Assembly (NCBI GenBank): GCA_001931905.2 | Contig: MSJI02000316.1 | Span: 7,822 to 29,608, forward strand | From: Cladosporium sp. IMV 00045 | Lineage: Eukaryota; Ascomycota; Dothideomycetes; Cladosporiales; Cladosporiaceae | Length of the DNA: 21,787 nucleotides | Reading direction: 5' to 3' | Shown: in pieces, positions 1 through 7,577 of the stretch | How the letters are laid out: each line of letters begins with the position of its first letter | Numbering within the stretch: position 1 is the first letter of the stretch | Position numbers and translations under genes: made by a program | The notes under the pieces: generated by a model | Told to the model about the DNA's origin: nothing | What the model saw: the letters and a program-made list of their open reading frames with translations, nothing else | The model's database searches: none

Positions 1-28
<28 letters not shown>
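1..28. repeat. poly-A homopolymer at window start
   Basis: Twenty-eight consecutive A residues open the window. It may be a genomic homopolymer or the point where an assembly contig begins. Nothing coding is attached to it. Confidence 0.9.
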
Positions 29-31
<3 letters not shown>

Positions 32-320
32 TCACGCAGGGCAATCAAGTTTTTGTGTATTCGTGCGCGAAGGCAAGACATGTATAGCAACGAACAAATA
101 CGAAAACGTTGTAGAAAGGGAAAAACAATGCGTGCCTTGGAATCCCCATCAAGGACACGATGCTCAGGGTGAACTCTTGATAGCCTACCCGCCATCCCAA
201 CCCAATCTCCACAACGCCAGTGTCATTTTCCTCTTTTTTTCGTGTGAACTCCCTTCGCTTCTTAGCTTGTATTCTCCATAAAATGCATTACCACCAATCC
301 CATCTCCCTCCATCGGTTAT
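29..320. other. 3' flank of cystathionine gamma-lyase gene
   Basis: This stretch lies downstream of the minus-strand CYS3 stop codon. It probably holds that gene's 3' UTR and terminator. A 72-codon plus-strand open frame here starts at a non-ATG codon and has no recognisable domain. I see no gene in it. Confidence 0.5.
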
Positions 321-1565
321 CTAGTGCCCACCCCCATTAACGACCTTCTCCCCCCTGACAGTCCTCTCAATCGCCCTCAGCACATCCGCCACCAAATCAG
401 CCGAATCCTCCACACCGCACGAGATCCTGACCAAATCGTCAAACACGCCGGCGATCTCTCTCTGCTCCTTCGGAATTCCAGCATGCGTCATGCTACCGGG
501 GACTTCGACCAAACTCTCCACGCCGCCGAGCGACTCGGCCAGGGTGAAAATCTGCGTGTGCTGGCAGAAGCGCTCCGCCGCCGCCTTGCCGCCCGCGATG
601 CGGAAGCTGAGCATGCCGCCGCCGAGGCCGTCGCGGTGCTGCTTGAGGGCGATTTTGCGCTGCTTGTGCGAGTCCGAGCCCGGGTAGTTGACGAGGAGGA
701 CGTTGGGGTTATCGAGAAGCGCGCGGGCGACGGCGGAGGCGTTTTTGGACGCTTCGCGAGCGCGCAGGTGCAGTGTCTTCACGCCACGGTGCGCCAGCCA
801 GCAGTCGAAGGCGGAGGGGATGGCGCCGATGGCGTTCTGCAGGAAGCCCAGGCGCTCGAGCAGGGCGGCGGAGTTGAAGGCCGCGACGCCCATGCACACG
901 TCGCTGTGGCCGTTGATGTACTTTGTGACGCTGTGGACGACGATGTCGGCGCCGTGCTCGAGCGGGTTCTGGATGTAGGGGGAAAGGAAGGTGTTGTCGA
1001 CGACGACCATGATGCCGGAGCGGTGGGCGATGTCGGCGACGGCGCGGATGTCGACGAGCGAGAGGGTGGGGTTGGAGGGGGTTTCGATCCAGATCAGCTT
1101 GGTCTCGGGCTTGATCAGGGATTCGATGTCGACTTCGATGCTGGGCGTGAAGGTGACTTTGACGCCGTGCGCGGAGGCCACCTTGGTGAAGTAGCGGTGC
1201 GTGCCGCCGTAGACGTCGGAGACGGAGACGACATGGCTGCCGGCGGCGAGGGACTGGAGGATGACGGCGGTGGTGGCGGAGCCGGACGAGAAGGCCAGGG
1301 CGTGTCTTGCCCTTTCCAGCGCGGCGATGCAGTTCTCGAAGTTGGTCCTGTTGGGGTTGGAGGAGCGCGTGTACTCGTACTCGCCGACGGGCACGCCGAC
1401 GGAGGTTTGCGCAAAAGTGGTGGATAGAGAGATGGACTCGATCACGGCACCGGTGGCGGGGTCGTGAGGGGCTCCAGCGTGGACGGCGAGCGTGCCGAAG
1501 CTGTGGACGGGCGAGGGAGCCCGGGGAGGAGTCTCAATGGAGCCTTCGTGTTGTGGGATGGTCAT
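321..1565 (-). CDS. CYS3: cystathionine gamma-lyase, PLP-dependent
   Basis: A 414-residue cytosolic enzyme of the Cys/Met-metabolism PLP family that cleaves cystathionine to cysteine, 2-oxobutyrate and ammonia (reverse transsulfuration). Visible motifs: SISLSTTF near residue 45, YEYTRSSNPNR (64-73), FSSGSATTA (92-100), DVYGGTHRYF, IETPSNPTL (160-168), VVDNTFLSPY (188-197), and SVTKYINGHSD with the probable PLP lysine K215. The C-terminal half has HRGVKTLHLR, LKQHRDGLGGGMLSF and FTLAESLGGVESL; the last, and the overall match to yeast Cys3, favour gamma-lyase over beta-lyase. No intron. The start at 1563-1565 sits in a GCCAAAATGACC context and gives the normal family length. The frame stays open upstream to another ATG at 1958, discussed as a finding. 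The filamentous-fungal names mecB or cys-16 would also fit. Its promoter lies between it and TAF7 on the same strand. Confidence 0.95.
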   Translation of the reverse strand: MTIPQHEGSIETPPRAPSPVHSFGTLAVHAGAPHDPATGAVIESISLSTTFAQTSVGVPVGEYEYTRSSNPNRTNFENCIAALERARHALAFSSGSATTAVILQSLAAGSHVVSVSDVYGGTHRYFTKVASAHGVKVTFTPSIEVDIESLIKPETKLIWIETPSNPTLSLVDIRAVADIAHRSGIMVVVDNTFLSPYIQNPLEHGADIVVHSVTKYINGHSDVCMGVAAFNSAALLERLGFLQNAIGAIPSAFDCWLAHRGVKTLHLRAREASKNASAVARALLDNPNVLLVNYPGSDSHKQRKIALKQHRDGLGGGMLSFRIAGGKAAAERFCQHTQIFTLAESLGGVESLVEVPGSMTHAGIPKEQREIAGVFDDLVRISCGVEDSADLVADVLRAIERTVRGEKVVNGGGH

Positions 1566-1852
1566 TTTGGCGAGGAATGTGGTGTTTGTGGTGAAGGAAA
1601 ATGGGTGGGAAAGGAAAGTGAGAAGATATAGGCGATTGTTAACGTGCGTATGCTGGGAATTCTTTGCTGAGGTTCTTCTTTTTCTCTGGCCTGCTCTACC
1701 TGGATGGATGGAAGGGTGCGGAGAAGGCCCGAGAACCTTAGGTAATTTGTATGTGGTAATAGGGTGGAGCGTGGAGTGGGAGGGTGGGAGAGAGGAGAGA
1801 GTTGAAGCTGTACTTATTGTTGTTGCTGGAGGAGGAGCGGTGAGGTGATGTG
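1566..1852 (-). promoter_or_regulatory. ATG-free pyrimidine-rich 5' leader of CYS3
   Basis: Read on the minus strand this is CT-rich, with no ATG in any frame, and runs up to a TATATATAT tract at 1853-1861. That is the usual layout of a long fungal 5' UTR below a TATA element. It is also open in the CYS3 frame, so an N-terminal extension cannot be excluded. Confidence 0.6.
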
Positions 1853-1861
1853 TATATATAT
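1853..1861 (-). promoter_or_regulatory. TATA-like element for CYS3
   Basis: An alternating T/A tract of 9 nt lies about 290 nt upstream of the chosen CYS3 start. The assignment is positional only. Confidence 0.4.
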
Positions 1862-2620
1862 GGAGGTGTATAGCTCTGGGAGAGAGTAGTCGCTTACAAA
1901 AGGGCGTGGATGATGTTAGGAGGAAGGGCTGAGGGCAGAGAGCGATAAGGCGACTCATTCATCTTTGCCCCATTCGCCGCAACAGGGTCTGGCAGCGATG
2001 GCGTGCTCCGGTCTGGCTTTGTCAGCCCTGTCGTCTTTGAAATTCAATTTCACGTATGGCCTGCGCAGCGAATGATTTCATTATTGTAAATCATTTCAGT
2101 GAAACCTTTCCTAGCAGTATCGAAAAAACAATCAGCCACTGCATCTTGCAGGGCAAAAGATGTCCCAACGCAGGAACGGTGGATGGTACCTGATCACAGC
2201 CCGTTCATCATTGGACATGCCTCGCTTGCGTGCTTGAAGATGCATTTGGTGCAACCCCTACATACCTCAAGGCCAGACAAGCATACATCATCCCACGCCT
2301 GCTAGGCCAGCTACCTCGGTCAGTCGGCTTATAGGTTTAGTCTCGTTGTTAGTGCATTTCGGCTTAGATATCTCGTACGGTTGTCTACGGTGCAAGTGTT
2401 GAGATTTCGTAATGCGCGTGGGTTTGATTCTTGTTTATCATCTTGGAGGATGACAATAATAATGCGCCGATCCTTGGTCCTGCAGAGAGGACCACGCCCG
2501 CTCTCGACACGTCTACTAGCCATGTTACTAATACATAGGTAGTTTTCAATCATCATCACAGTGCTGTTTCCTGTGGCATTAATGATTGCTTTAATGCTGA
2601 AACCACTCCCAACAACCAGC
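1862..2620. other. intergenic region between CYS3 and TAF7
   Basis: This holds the upstream control region of CYS3 and the 3' end region of TAF7, both minus strand. Short open frames of 68 and 111 codons have no recognisable domain. The one visible structure is an A/T-rich inverted repeat at 2071-2095. Confidence 0.6.
2071..2095. repeat. 8-bp inverted repeat upstream of CYS3
   Basis: AATGATTT (2071-2078) and AAATCATT (2088-2095) are perfect reverse complements separated by 9 nt. It lies about 510 nt upstream of the CYS3 start. It could be a dimeric factor site or a chance A/T-rich hairpin. Confidence 0.4.
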
Positions 2621-4225
2621 CTACTCCTCATCATCGTCATCTTCCATTCCCATCCCCAATCCACCCTTCTTGATCCTCAAGTCCTCCTCCAGACTCCTCA
2701 GCTGCTTCATTACCTTCTCGCGCAACAGCTGATTCTTCTGACCAGCCAGCTTCTGCTTCTGAATCTCCACCTCGCGCTCCAAATCGTGAATCTCCTCCAT
2801 CTGCTGTGCGCGCTCGGCGGCTTTCATCGCCGCATCCTCGTCCACAACGTCGATGTCCTCGTCTTCGTCCTCATCGCTCTCGTCCTCATCCGACGACTGG
2901 GCCGACGTCTCTGCTGCAGCTGGCGTGGCCGCGGCTGAATCCAGACCTGCTTGGACTTGAGCAAAGGAAGCCGACGTATCGGCAACGTTTGCAGGCGATG
3001 TAGTCATGTTGTCTGATGTCACGGCCGGCGGTTCTGACGCTTCGTTGTCCATGTCGAAGAGGCCCTGCAGTTCTGATTCCATAGCAAGCTCGTCGACTTC
3101 TTCTTCCTCTGGCTCGTGGTCGTATCCGTCCTCAATAGTCGAGACGGCTTCGCCATCAGCATCTTCATCAAAGTAAGCGTCCGGCTCCACTGAGCGCTCG
3201 AGCGATTCACGGTTGAGAATTTCGAAGGTGGTCTCGCCGCCCTCACGCTCCGCCTTCTCGTCGTCTTCCAGCAACTTCTGAACTTCCTCCTCGGCATTCG
3301 CTGTGTCCTTGTAGCTGAGACGCTTGCGGAAGCGGCGTTTGCGCACCCAGTGCATGGGAGGGGTCAGACCGTGGGCGTATTGCATGTTTGTCGGGTTGAT
3401 GGATCCTCGCGGAATGGGCATGTTCTTAGCTTCTTCGTCGTTGCTGCACCGTCCGATTACGATGAGCATCTGATGAATGTCCGCCACTTTCCACCAACCC
3501 TTCTTGTCCCAGCTCTTCATTGTTTCCACAATACAAGGCAAATCCACCAAGACGGCCACGTACATGCGGCCCTTGACTGTGACGACCGCTCTGCGAAATT
3601 CCCGCTCAACAAATCGAATAGTGACATCGGCGCCTCCCTCCTTCACGGGAACGCCGATGGTCTTGTTGGTGATAGCATCCCTCAGATAGTCGGCATCTTC
3701 ACCCGGCTCCATGCGCAGGATGAGCTGCTGCTCGGTAGCCGGGTCCTTTTCGCGGTCGCTGTCCTCACTGTCGTACGCATTTCCAGGTGTTCTGTCCGGC
3801 ACGCGACCTTTCACATTCAGTCTCCTGAGCACAGGCGCAGATGGCTGGCGTTTCTTCTTCAGGCTGATGCGAGGCCCGGCAGATGCAGGAGTCGCCGGCG
3901 TCGTCGCGTTGGCGTTCTTTGACGCTTTGAGTACGAGTGAGGATTTGCGACTTTCGGGTGCTGGACGTTTGGCGGCGGGCGAGATGTCATCGTCGTAATC
4001 GTCGTGCTCGGCGGCGCGCTTCTTCGCGCTGGGCTTGTTGCGTGGTTTCTTGTTGGCATCGCTGGAGGGAGGCGCCATAGACGAGGGTGCTTGCTCGGTC
4101 GCTGGAGTCGGAGGCTGGGATAGCTTGAGTTTGAAGCCACCACTGCTCCCGGGTGTTGGCGCAGAGGGTGTCGAGGGCTGGCCACCGCCGCTGCCAGTCT
4201 TGAGGTGAAGCTTGAGCGGCGCCAT
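2621..4225 (-). CDS. TAF7: transcription initiation factor TFIID subunit TAF7
   Basis: An intronless 534-residue nuclear protein, the TAF7 (TAFII55) subunit of TFIID, which in the family contacts TAF1 and restrains it before initiation. Residues 1-160 are a basic, low-complexity Ser/Pro/Lys tail with KLHLK and FKLKLS at the start and likely nuclear signals near 59-71 and 123-125. The TAF7 N-terminal domain spans roughly 165-302: EQQLILRM (165-172), VTIRFVEREFRRAVVTVKGRMYV (201-223; a typical TAF7 core), LVDLPCIVETMKSWD (226-240), then the family hallmark GLTPPMHWVRKRRFRKR (286-302). Residues 446-465 are strongly acidic. Residues 467-520 look like a coiled coil rich in E/K/Q, and the protein ends in an acidic DDDDEE. 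The length is typical of filamentous fungi. It is divergent from the ankyrin-repeat gene, with about 1.1 kb between starts. Confidence 0.95.
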   Translation of the reverse strand: MAPLKLHLKTGSGGGQPSTPSAPTPGSSGGFKLKLSQPPTPATEQAPSSMAPPSSDANKKPRNKPSAKKRAAEHDDYDDDISPAAKRPAPESRKSSLVLKASKNANATTPATPASAGPRISLKKKRQPSAPVLRRLNVKGRVPDRTPGNAYDSEDSDREKDPATEQQLILRMEPGEDADYLRDAITNKTIGVPVKEGGADVTIRFVEREFRRAVVTVKGRMYVAVLVDLPCIVETMKSWDKKGWWKVADIHQMLIVIGRCSNDEEAKNMPIPRGSINPTNMQYAHGLTPPMHWVRKRRFRKRLSYKDTANAEEEVQKLLEDDEKAEREGGETTFEILNRESLERSVEPDAYFDEDADGEAVSTIEDGYDHEPEEEEVDELAMESELQGLFDMDNEASEPPAVTSDNMTTSPANVADTSASFAQVQAGLDSAAATPAAAETSAQSSDEDESDEDEDEDIDVVDEDAAMKAAERAQQMEEIHDLEREVEIQKQKLAGQKNQLLREKVMKQLRSLEEDLRIKKGGLGMGMEDDDDEE

Positions 4226-5313
4226 GATTGCTGGCCAGTGTCAGGCCACGCGAGAGGAAGAATACCGAACTAGGGGGAATGAGTCTTCAGAGCCGAGTCG
4301 GGTGATGTGATGTGATGGCGTGGGTGGAGTGGAGTTGAGAGCTGGGCGGATATCAGTTGTGGCGGAGCATCAGAGTTGCAAGCCAGCGCTGCTGCGCATT
4401 TGAACGAGAAACGCGCGCGCGAAGGTGGAGTGACGATGGAAAGATGGAGCTCAGGTTCGTCAGGCCATCCAGTGCGCTAGCGGGACGGAGCGTTACCCGG
4501 TGTCGACCTGATAACCTGAGGTTCTCCGTTCACAAATGACATCTAGACAAATTCATAGACGGAAAATGATATTTCGTAGCAATCTCCTACTAGAGGCACC
4601 AGACGAGATAGGCTATACGACATCGTCAAACAATGATGCTGAGAGGCAGCATTGAGGAGCATCATAGATTGCCTGAGCCGCAGCAGTCTTCAAGGCGTCC
4701 AAGCGTTGTTCTTTCCGCCATTCCACAGACCCCACCAAGCGAGGCGCAGTGCCGACAGGGCTGCGTGAACTCACCGCGACTCGACCGCCGCTCTGCTACC
4801 AACTCGCTCTCCCATCACCTGAAGAAGAGCGGGATGTCATGCTCACCATGCCTCTTGACTTTGTCCCACCCGCAGGGGTGTCCGTCATTCTCGCAATCTC
4901 ACGACTGCTCTACTGCACCTTGCCTTTCTTTCCGACGCCCATTTCGCGGCGTGGCATTGCTGCTCTCGCATCGTGCCCCTGCAGCTACTTGCATACATTA
5001 TCGACATCAGACGGTGACGGTAACTCATGCTACGGTAAGGGCATACTATACATTCATGTCTTCCCGTCCTTTTCTTTCTCTCGGTATTTTTTTACCAGCA
5101 AAATCTCACTTTCCAATATACCACTGTTCAATCCATTCCACTTTTATAGCAATTTGAGTTGCGTCTACCCGATTGATCTGTCAGCCCTACCAGTATTCAG
5201 CTCTCTATACCAGTCAGCTCGCACCCCTGCTCGTCGTCGTCGCCTGTCCCACCGTCTCAGGCATGACTACAGCGATCTGTCATCCAATTACCTCCTCACG
5301 CTTCCACTCCAAC
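4226..5313. other. divergent promoter region between TAF7 and ankyrin gene
   Basis: This 1.09-kb region lies between two divergent genes, so it should contain both promoters and leaders. From about 4900 it is pyrimidine-rich on the plus strand, as expected of a leader for the ankyrin gene. Overlapping open frames (4633-5157, 4749-5378) contain no recognisable domain and look like C-rich leader sequence. A GTAAGG at 5035 and a CTCAG ending at 5260 could bound a 226-nt leader intron, which is not provable here. No clear TATA element was identified. Confidence 0.55.
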
Positions 5314-6429
5314 ATGACGAGCCTGAGGATGGGCTTCGATTCCATGGCTGCCTGGGACAGGACCTCGGTCGACTTTGAAGATCACATCCAGAGGAGGTGG
5401 GTACCTGGACGTCTTCAAACCACATCTGCTTCTTCGTGCTGACCATCTTCAAGAGCTCGCGCGTCCACTGATCCCAGACCTATCAGCAAGCTCCAGAATC
5501 GATCTCTCTCAGATAATTACAATGAGCCACCCTCTTTCCAGGCCGCTACATCACACTGGAGTCCTCCAACATCACCAACAACAGCAGTCGCAGTAGCAGC
5601 ACCATCATCATCATTGCCTCCACGACACAAATCACTGCCTGTGACAATCACGCCACCCCAGTCTCCGCGCGTGAATGCTGTCAGCGGACCGGCTGTCACA
5701 TCTTCCGCCGAAGACCACGCCTCTCTGTCAATAAAGCTCTACGCAGCCTCTTGCGAAGGTGATCTCCCGCAGGTCGCAGCTCTCCTCTCCCTCGGTGCAT
5801 CACCAAATGTCGGCATCCAAGTCAAAGGGCTCTACCAAGCCTTCAAACCTGCCAAGAACGGCCACCTCTCTCCCCTAGCAGGCGCCGCTACCCACGGCCA
5901 GCTTTCAGTCGCGAAACTCTTGATTTCACACGGCGCAGCGATCAGCCCCAGCTTGGCCCAGTCTTCTTCCACACCACTCCACCAAGCATGCTACACCGAC
6001 AACATCGAAATGACCCGCTTCCTACTCACCGCGGGCGCCAACGTCAACGCACAGAACAGCTACAAAACAACACCTCTCATGTACGCCGCAAAGCACGGAA
6101 CCCCAGCCCTCGTCGCCCTCGTCCTCTCATACCAGCCATATCTGGAAACCCGGGCATTCATGGAATGCACAGCGGCACATTGGGCTGTTTTCCACAGCCG
6201 GCCGGAAACGCTCGCGCTGCTTCTGAGCGTGGGCGCGAATCCCGACGCGAGAATTGTTGACGGAAGCACACTGCTGCATTGTGCTGCGATGAGGGGTGCG
6301 ACGGAGATGGTGAAGCTTCTGTTAAACTACGGCGCGAACACCCAGCTGAGAGACGGCGAGAGCAGGACACCGTTGGAGGTGGCGTTGAGCAATGGGAAGG
6401 ATGCAGCGGTGGATTTACTCCGAGGCTGA
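5314..6429 (+). CDS. ankyrin-repeat protein
   Basis: Model of two exons, 5314-5396 and 5454-6429, giving 352 residues. The intron (57 nt) has donor GTGGGT, branch site GCTGAC at 5438-5443 and an AG ending at 5453. It is a multiple of three but contains an in-frame TGA, so it must be spliced. Acceptors at 5477 or 5486 would also keep frame. The start is ATG in the context CCAACATGACG; an in-frame ATG at 5263 would add 17 residues. Residues 1-115 are polar and Ser/Pro/Thr-rich. Six to seven ankyrin repeats follow, roughly at 117-148, 163-194, 199-229, 231-261, 264-294, 296-327 and 330-352. Typical cores are TPLHQACYTDN, TPLMYAAKHG, TLLHCAAMRG and LLLNYGAN. No signal peptide, membrane segment or catalytic domain is seen. 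It is presumably an intracellular protein-interaction module; the partner is unknown. Confidence 0.8.
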
Positions 6430-7095
6430 GAGAGCTCGGTCAGGAATGAAAAGTAGTGGTGGTGTTTGGAAGATTTCTAGGATGATTGGATTACGATACA
6501 ACGTTACATGAGATTGTATGAGTATTATATGATGATTTACGCAAACGAATTGGAGTTTGTTGGATATATTATTTTACCTGACATGCGATCAAGACTCAAA
6601 GGTCGCGATTTCAAGATCGTTGGAGTGAGAAACACCATGATTGTGATAAACATCTAGTAATATTCCCCCAGAGAGCTTTATGCCGAACCTAACCCGCCTC
6701 TATCCGTGACTCTACAGTACCTACTGTAGGACAAGACCGCACAGTCAGCTCTCTTAGCAAGCAAAAACCGACATGACTTCACCAATCTCCACGGAGCACG
6801 ACGTGCGTTCCCCCCAACGCCGATCACCTTCTCCAAGGACCAATTGACTTTGCGACCGGTCGAAGCCGCCAACTCCATACCAACAACACCCATTGGCTGC
6901 CCAAGACATCGCCAAAGCACGATGGATTCGCTAGGAAGCGGGTGGATCCGCGGGTCCTATCACAGGGCTTCATGCCTCTGCAGAGCAGGCCCGACTTCGC
7001 TTGCACCTTGTCATGATGAGGACTGCGAGGGCTTGAGCTGCTGTGGGGAGCTTGACGAGAAGAGATGATGGACCCCACTGTGATGGAGGTGGGAT
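6430..7095. other. intergenic region upstream of the thiamine gene
   Basis: The first 200 nt are A/T-rich and probably hold the 3' UTR of the ankyrin gene. The rest is the promoter region of the THI5-type gene, with CCAAT/ATTGG-like motifs around 6839 and 6890 and a perfect inverted repeat at 6712-6729. Open frames of 70-85 codons on both strands have no recognisable domain. Confidence 0.55.
6712..6729. repeat. perfect inverted repeat in the THI5 upstream region
   Basis: CTACAGTA and TACTGTAG are exact reverse complements separated by CC. This is an 18-nt dyad about 370 nt upstream of the TATA element. It could be a binding site for a dimeric regulator or part of the 3' end signals of the preceding gene. 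Confidence 0.5.
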
Positions 7096-7103
7096 TATAA
7101 AAA
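7096..7103 (+). promoter_or_regulatory. TATA box of THI5/NMT1-type gene
   Basis: TATAAAAA lies in GGGATTATAAAAAACGG, followed 30-60 nt later by a TC-rich stretch, the likely transcription start zone. This implies a leader of about 430 nt before the THI5 ATG, long enough to hold the riboswitch. Confidence 0.6.
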
Positions 7104-7280
7104 ACGGCGAAACTTGGACTGGTCTCTTTCTTTTACTACATTTCTTTCGTCTTGAAAAGAAAAATCACCGTTACTTGCTTCATTGCAGACCAACTTTTTG
7201 TGACTCTTACAACACCACCACCGATTCACCCAACAGCATCTCCGAACCGGTACGGCGTCGCAAAAGCGGTGGAGATCATC

Positions 7281-7430
7281 ATGTCGTCGACGTGCACAGA
7301 GGCGTCTGGTCAAGGTAAAGTAACATGCAAGCAGGCGGGTGCTTGTCTCCTGGCAGTCTCTCCCCTCTCTCCTCACTGCCAGTGGTATCCAATCGCAAGA
7401 ATCATCACAGCAGGCAGACCAAGAGAGTGA
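7281..7430 (+). other. upstream ORF in the THI5 leader
   Basis: ATG at 7281 opens a 49-codon frame in unspliced RNA. If the leader is spliced from 7315 to an acceptor at 7567 or 7570, this uORF becomes 22-23 codons. It then reads across the THI5 start out of frame and stops at TGA 7603-7605. It would therefore block translation of THI5. Two more ATGs, at 7325 and 7509, lie inside the candidate intron. Confidence 0.5.
7308..7320 (+). promoter_or_regulatory. candidate riboswitch-controlled 5' splice site
   Basis: GGTCAAG (7308-7314) is followed by the donor GTAAAG (7315-7320), a few nt before the TPP aptamer. GGTCAAG can form seven consecutive pairs (one G-U) with CTTGATC at 7480-7486, which is the conserved P4-P5 segment of the aptamer. 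Ligand-free RNA could thus mask this donor, and TPP binding would free it, as shown for Neurospora NMT1. Candidate acceptors are TAG ending at 7567 and CAG ending at 7570, just before the THI5 ATG. Confidence 0.55.
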
Positions 7431-7511
7431 GAGAGGGAGATGCTGCCATCAGACTCGCTGAGATTACACCGTTACTCCACTTGATCAGCGTAATAGCTGC
7501 GCAAGAACATG
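7324..7511 (+). ncRNA. TPP riboswitch aptamer (THI element)
   Basis: This is a eukaryotic thiamine pyrophosphate aptamer in the leader of a thiamine biosynthesis gene. Conserved landmarks in order: GGGTGC (7337-7342), the 5' side of P2 leading into P3; GCTGAGATTACACC (7457-7470), matching the CUGAGA pyrimidine-sensing junction and the 3' side of P2; CTTGATC (7480-7486); then CAGC-GTAATA-GCTG (7486-7499), the P5 hairpin; and GCGCAAGA, matching the conserved GCGNAGGGA-type segment. CATG at 7324-7327 and at 7508-7511 can pair as P1. P3 is greatly extended: TGGCAG (7351-7356) pairs with CTGCCA (7443-7448), and a pyrimidine tract 7359-7377 pairs with a purine tract 7426-7440. A long variable P3 is normal in fungal versions. 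Expected outcome: TPP lowers THI5 expression through splicing choice. Confidence 0.92.
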
Positions 7512-7577
7512 CTTTCTCTCCCCAATCCCCTCTAAGGTTACCTCGAGAGTGGAAGTATTGACTGTAGCAGCGCCACC

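Noticed and set aside
324..1427. 367-codon open frame on the plus strand opposite CYS3
   Set aside because: It begins at GTG, is extremely Gly/Asp/Val-rich and mirrors the G/C-biased third positions of the real minus-strand gene. It is an antisense shadow.
4633..5378. Long plus-strand frames (174 and 209 codons) upstream of the ankyrin gene
   Set aside because: Pyrimidine-rich leader-like sequence with Ser/Pro/Leu-rich translations and no domain. The 209-codon one starts at GTG. A splice (5035 to 5260) joining it in frame to the ankyrin gene is possible but unsupported.
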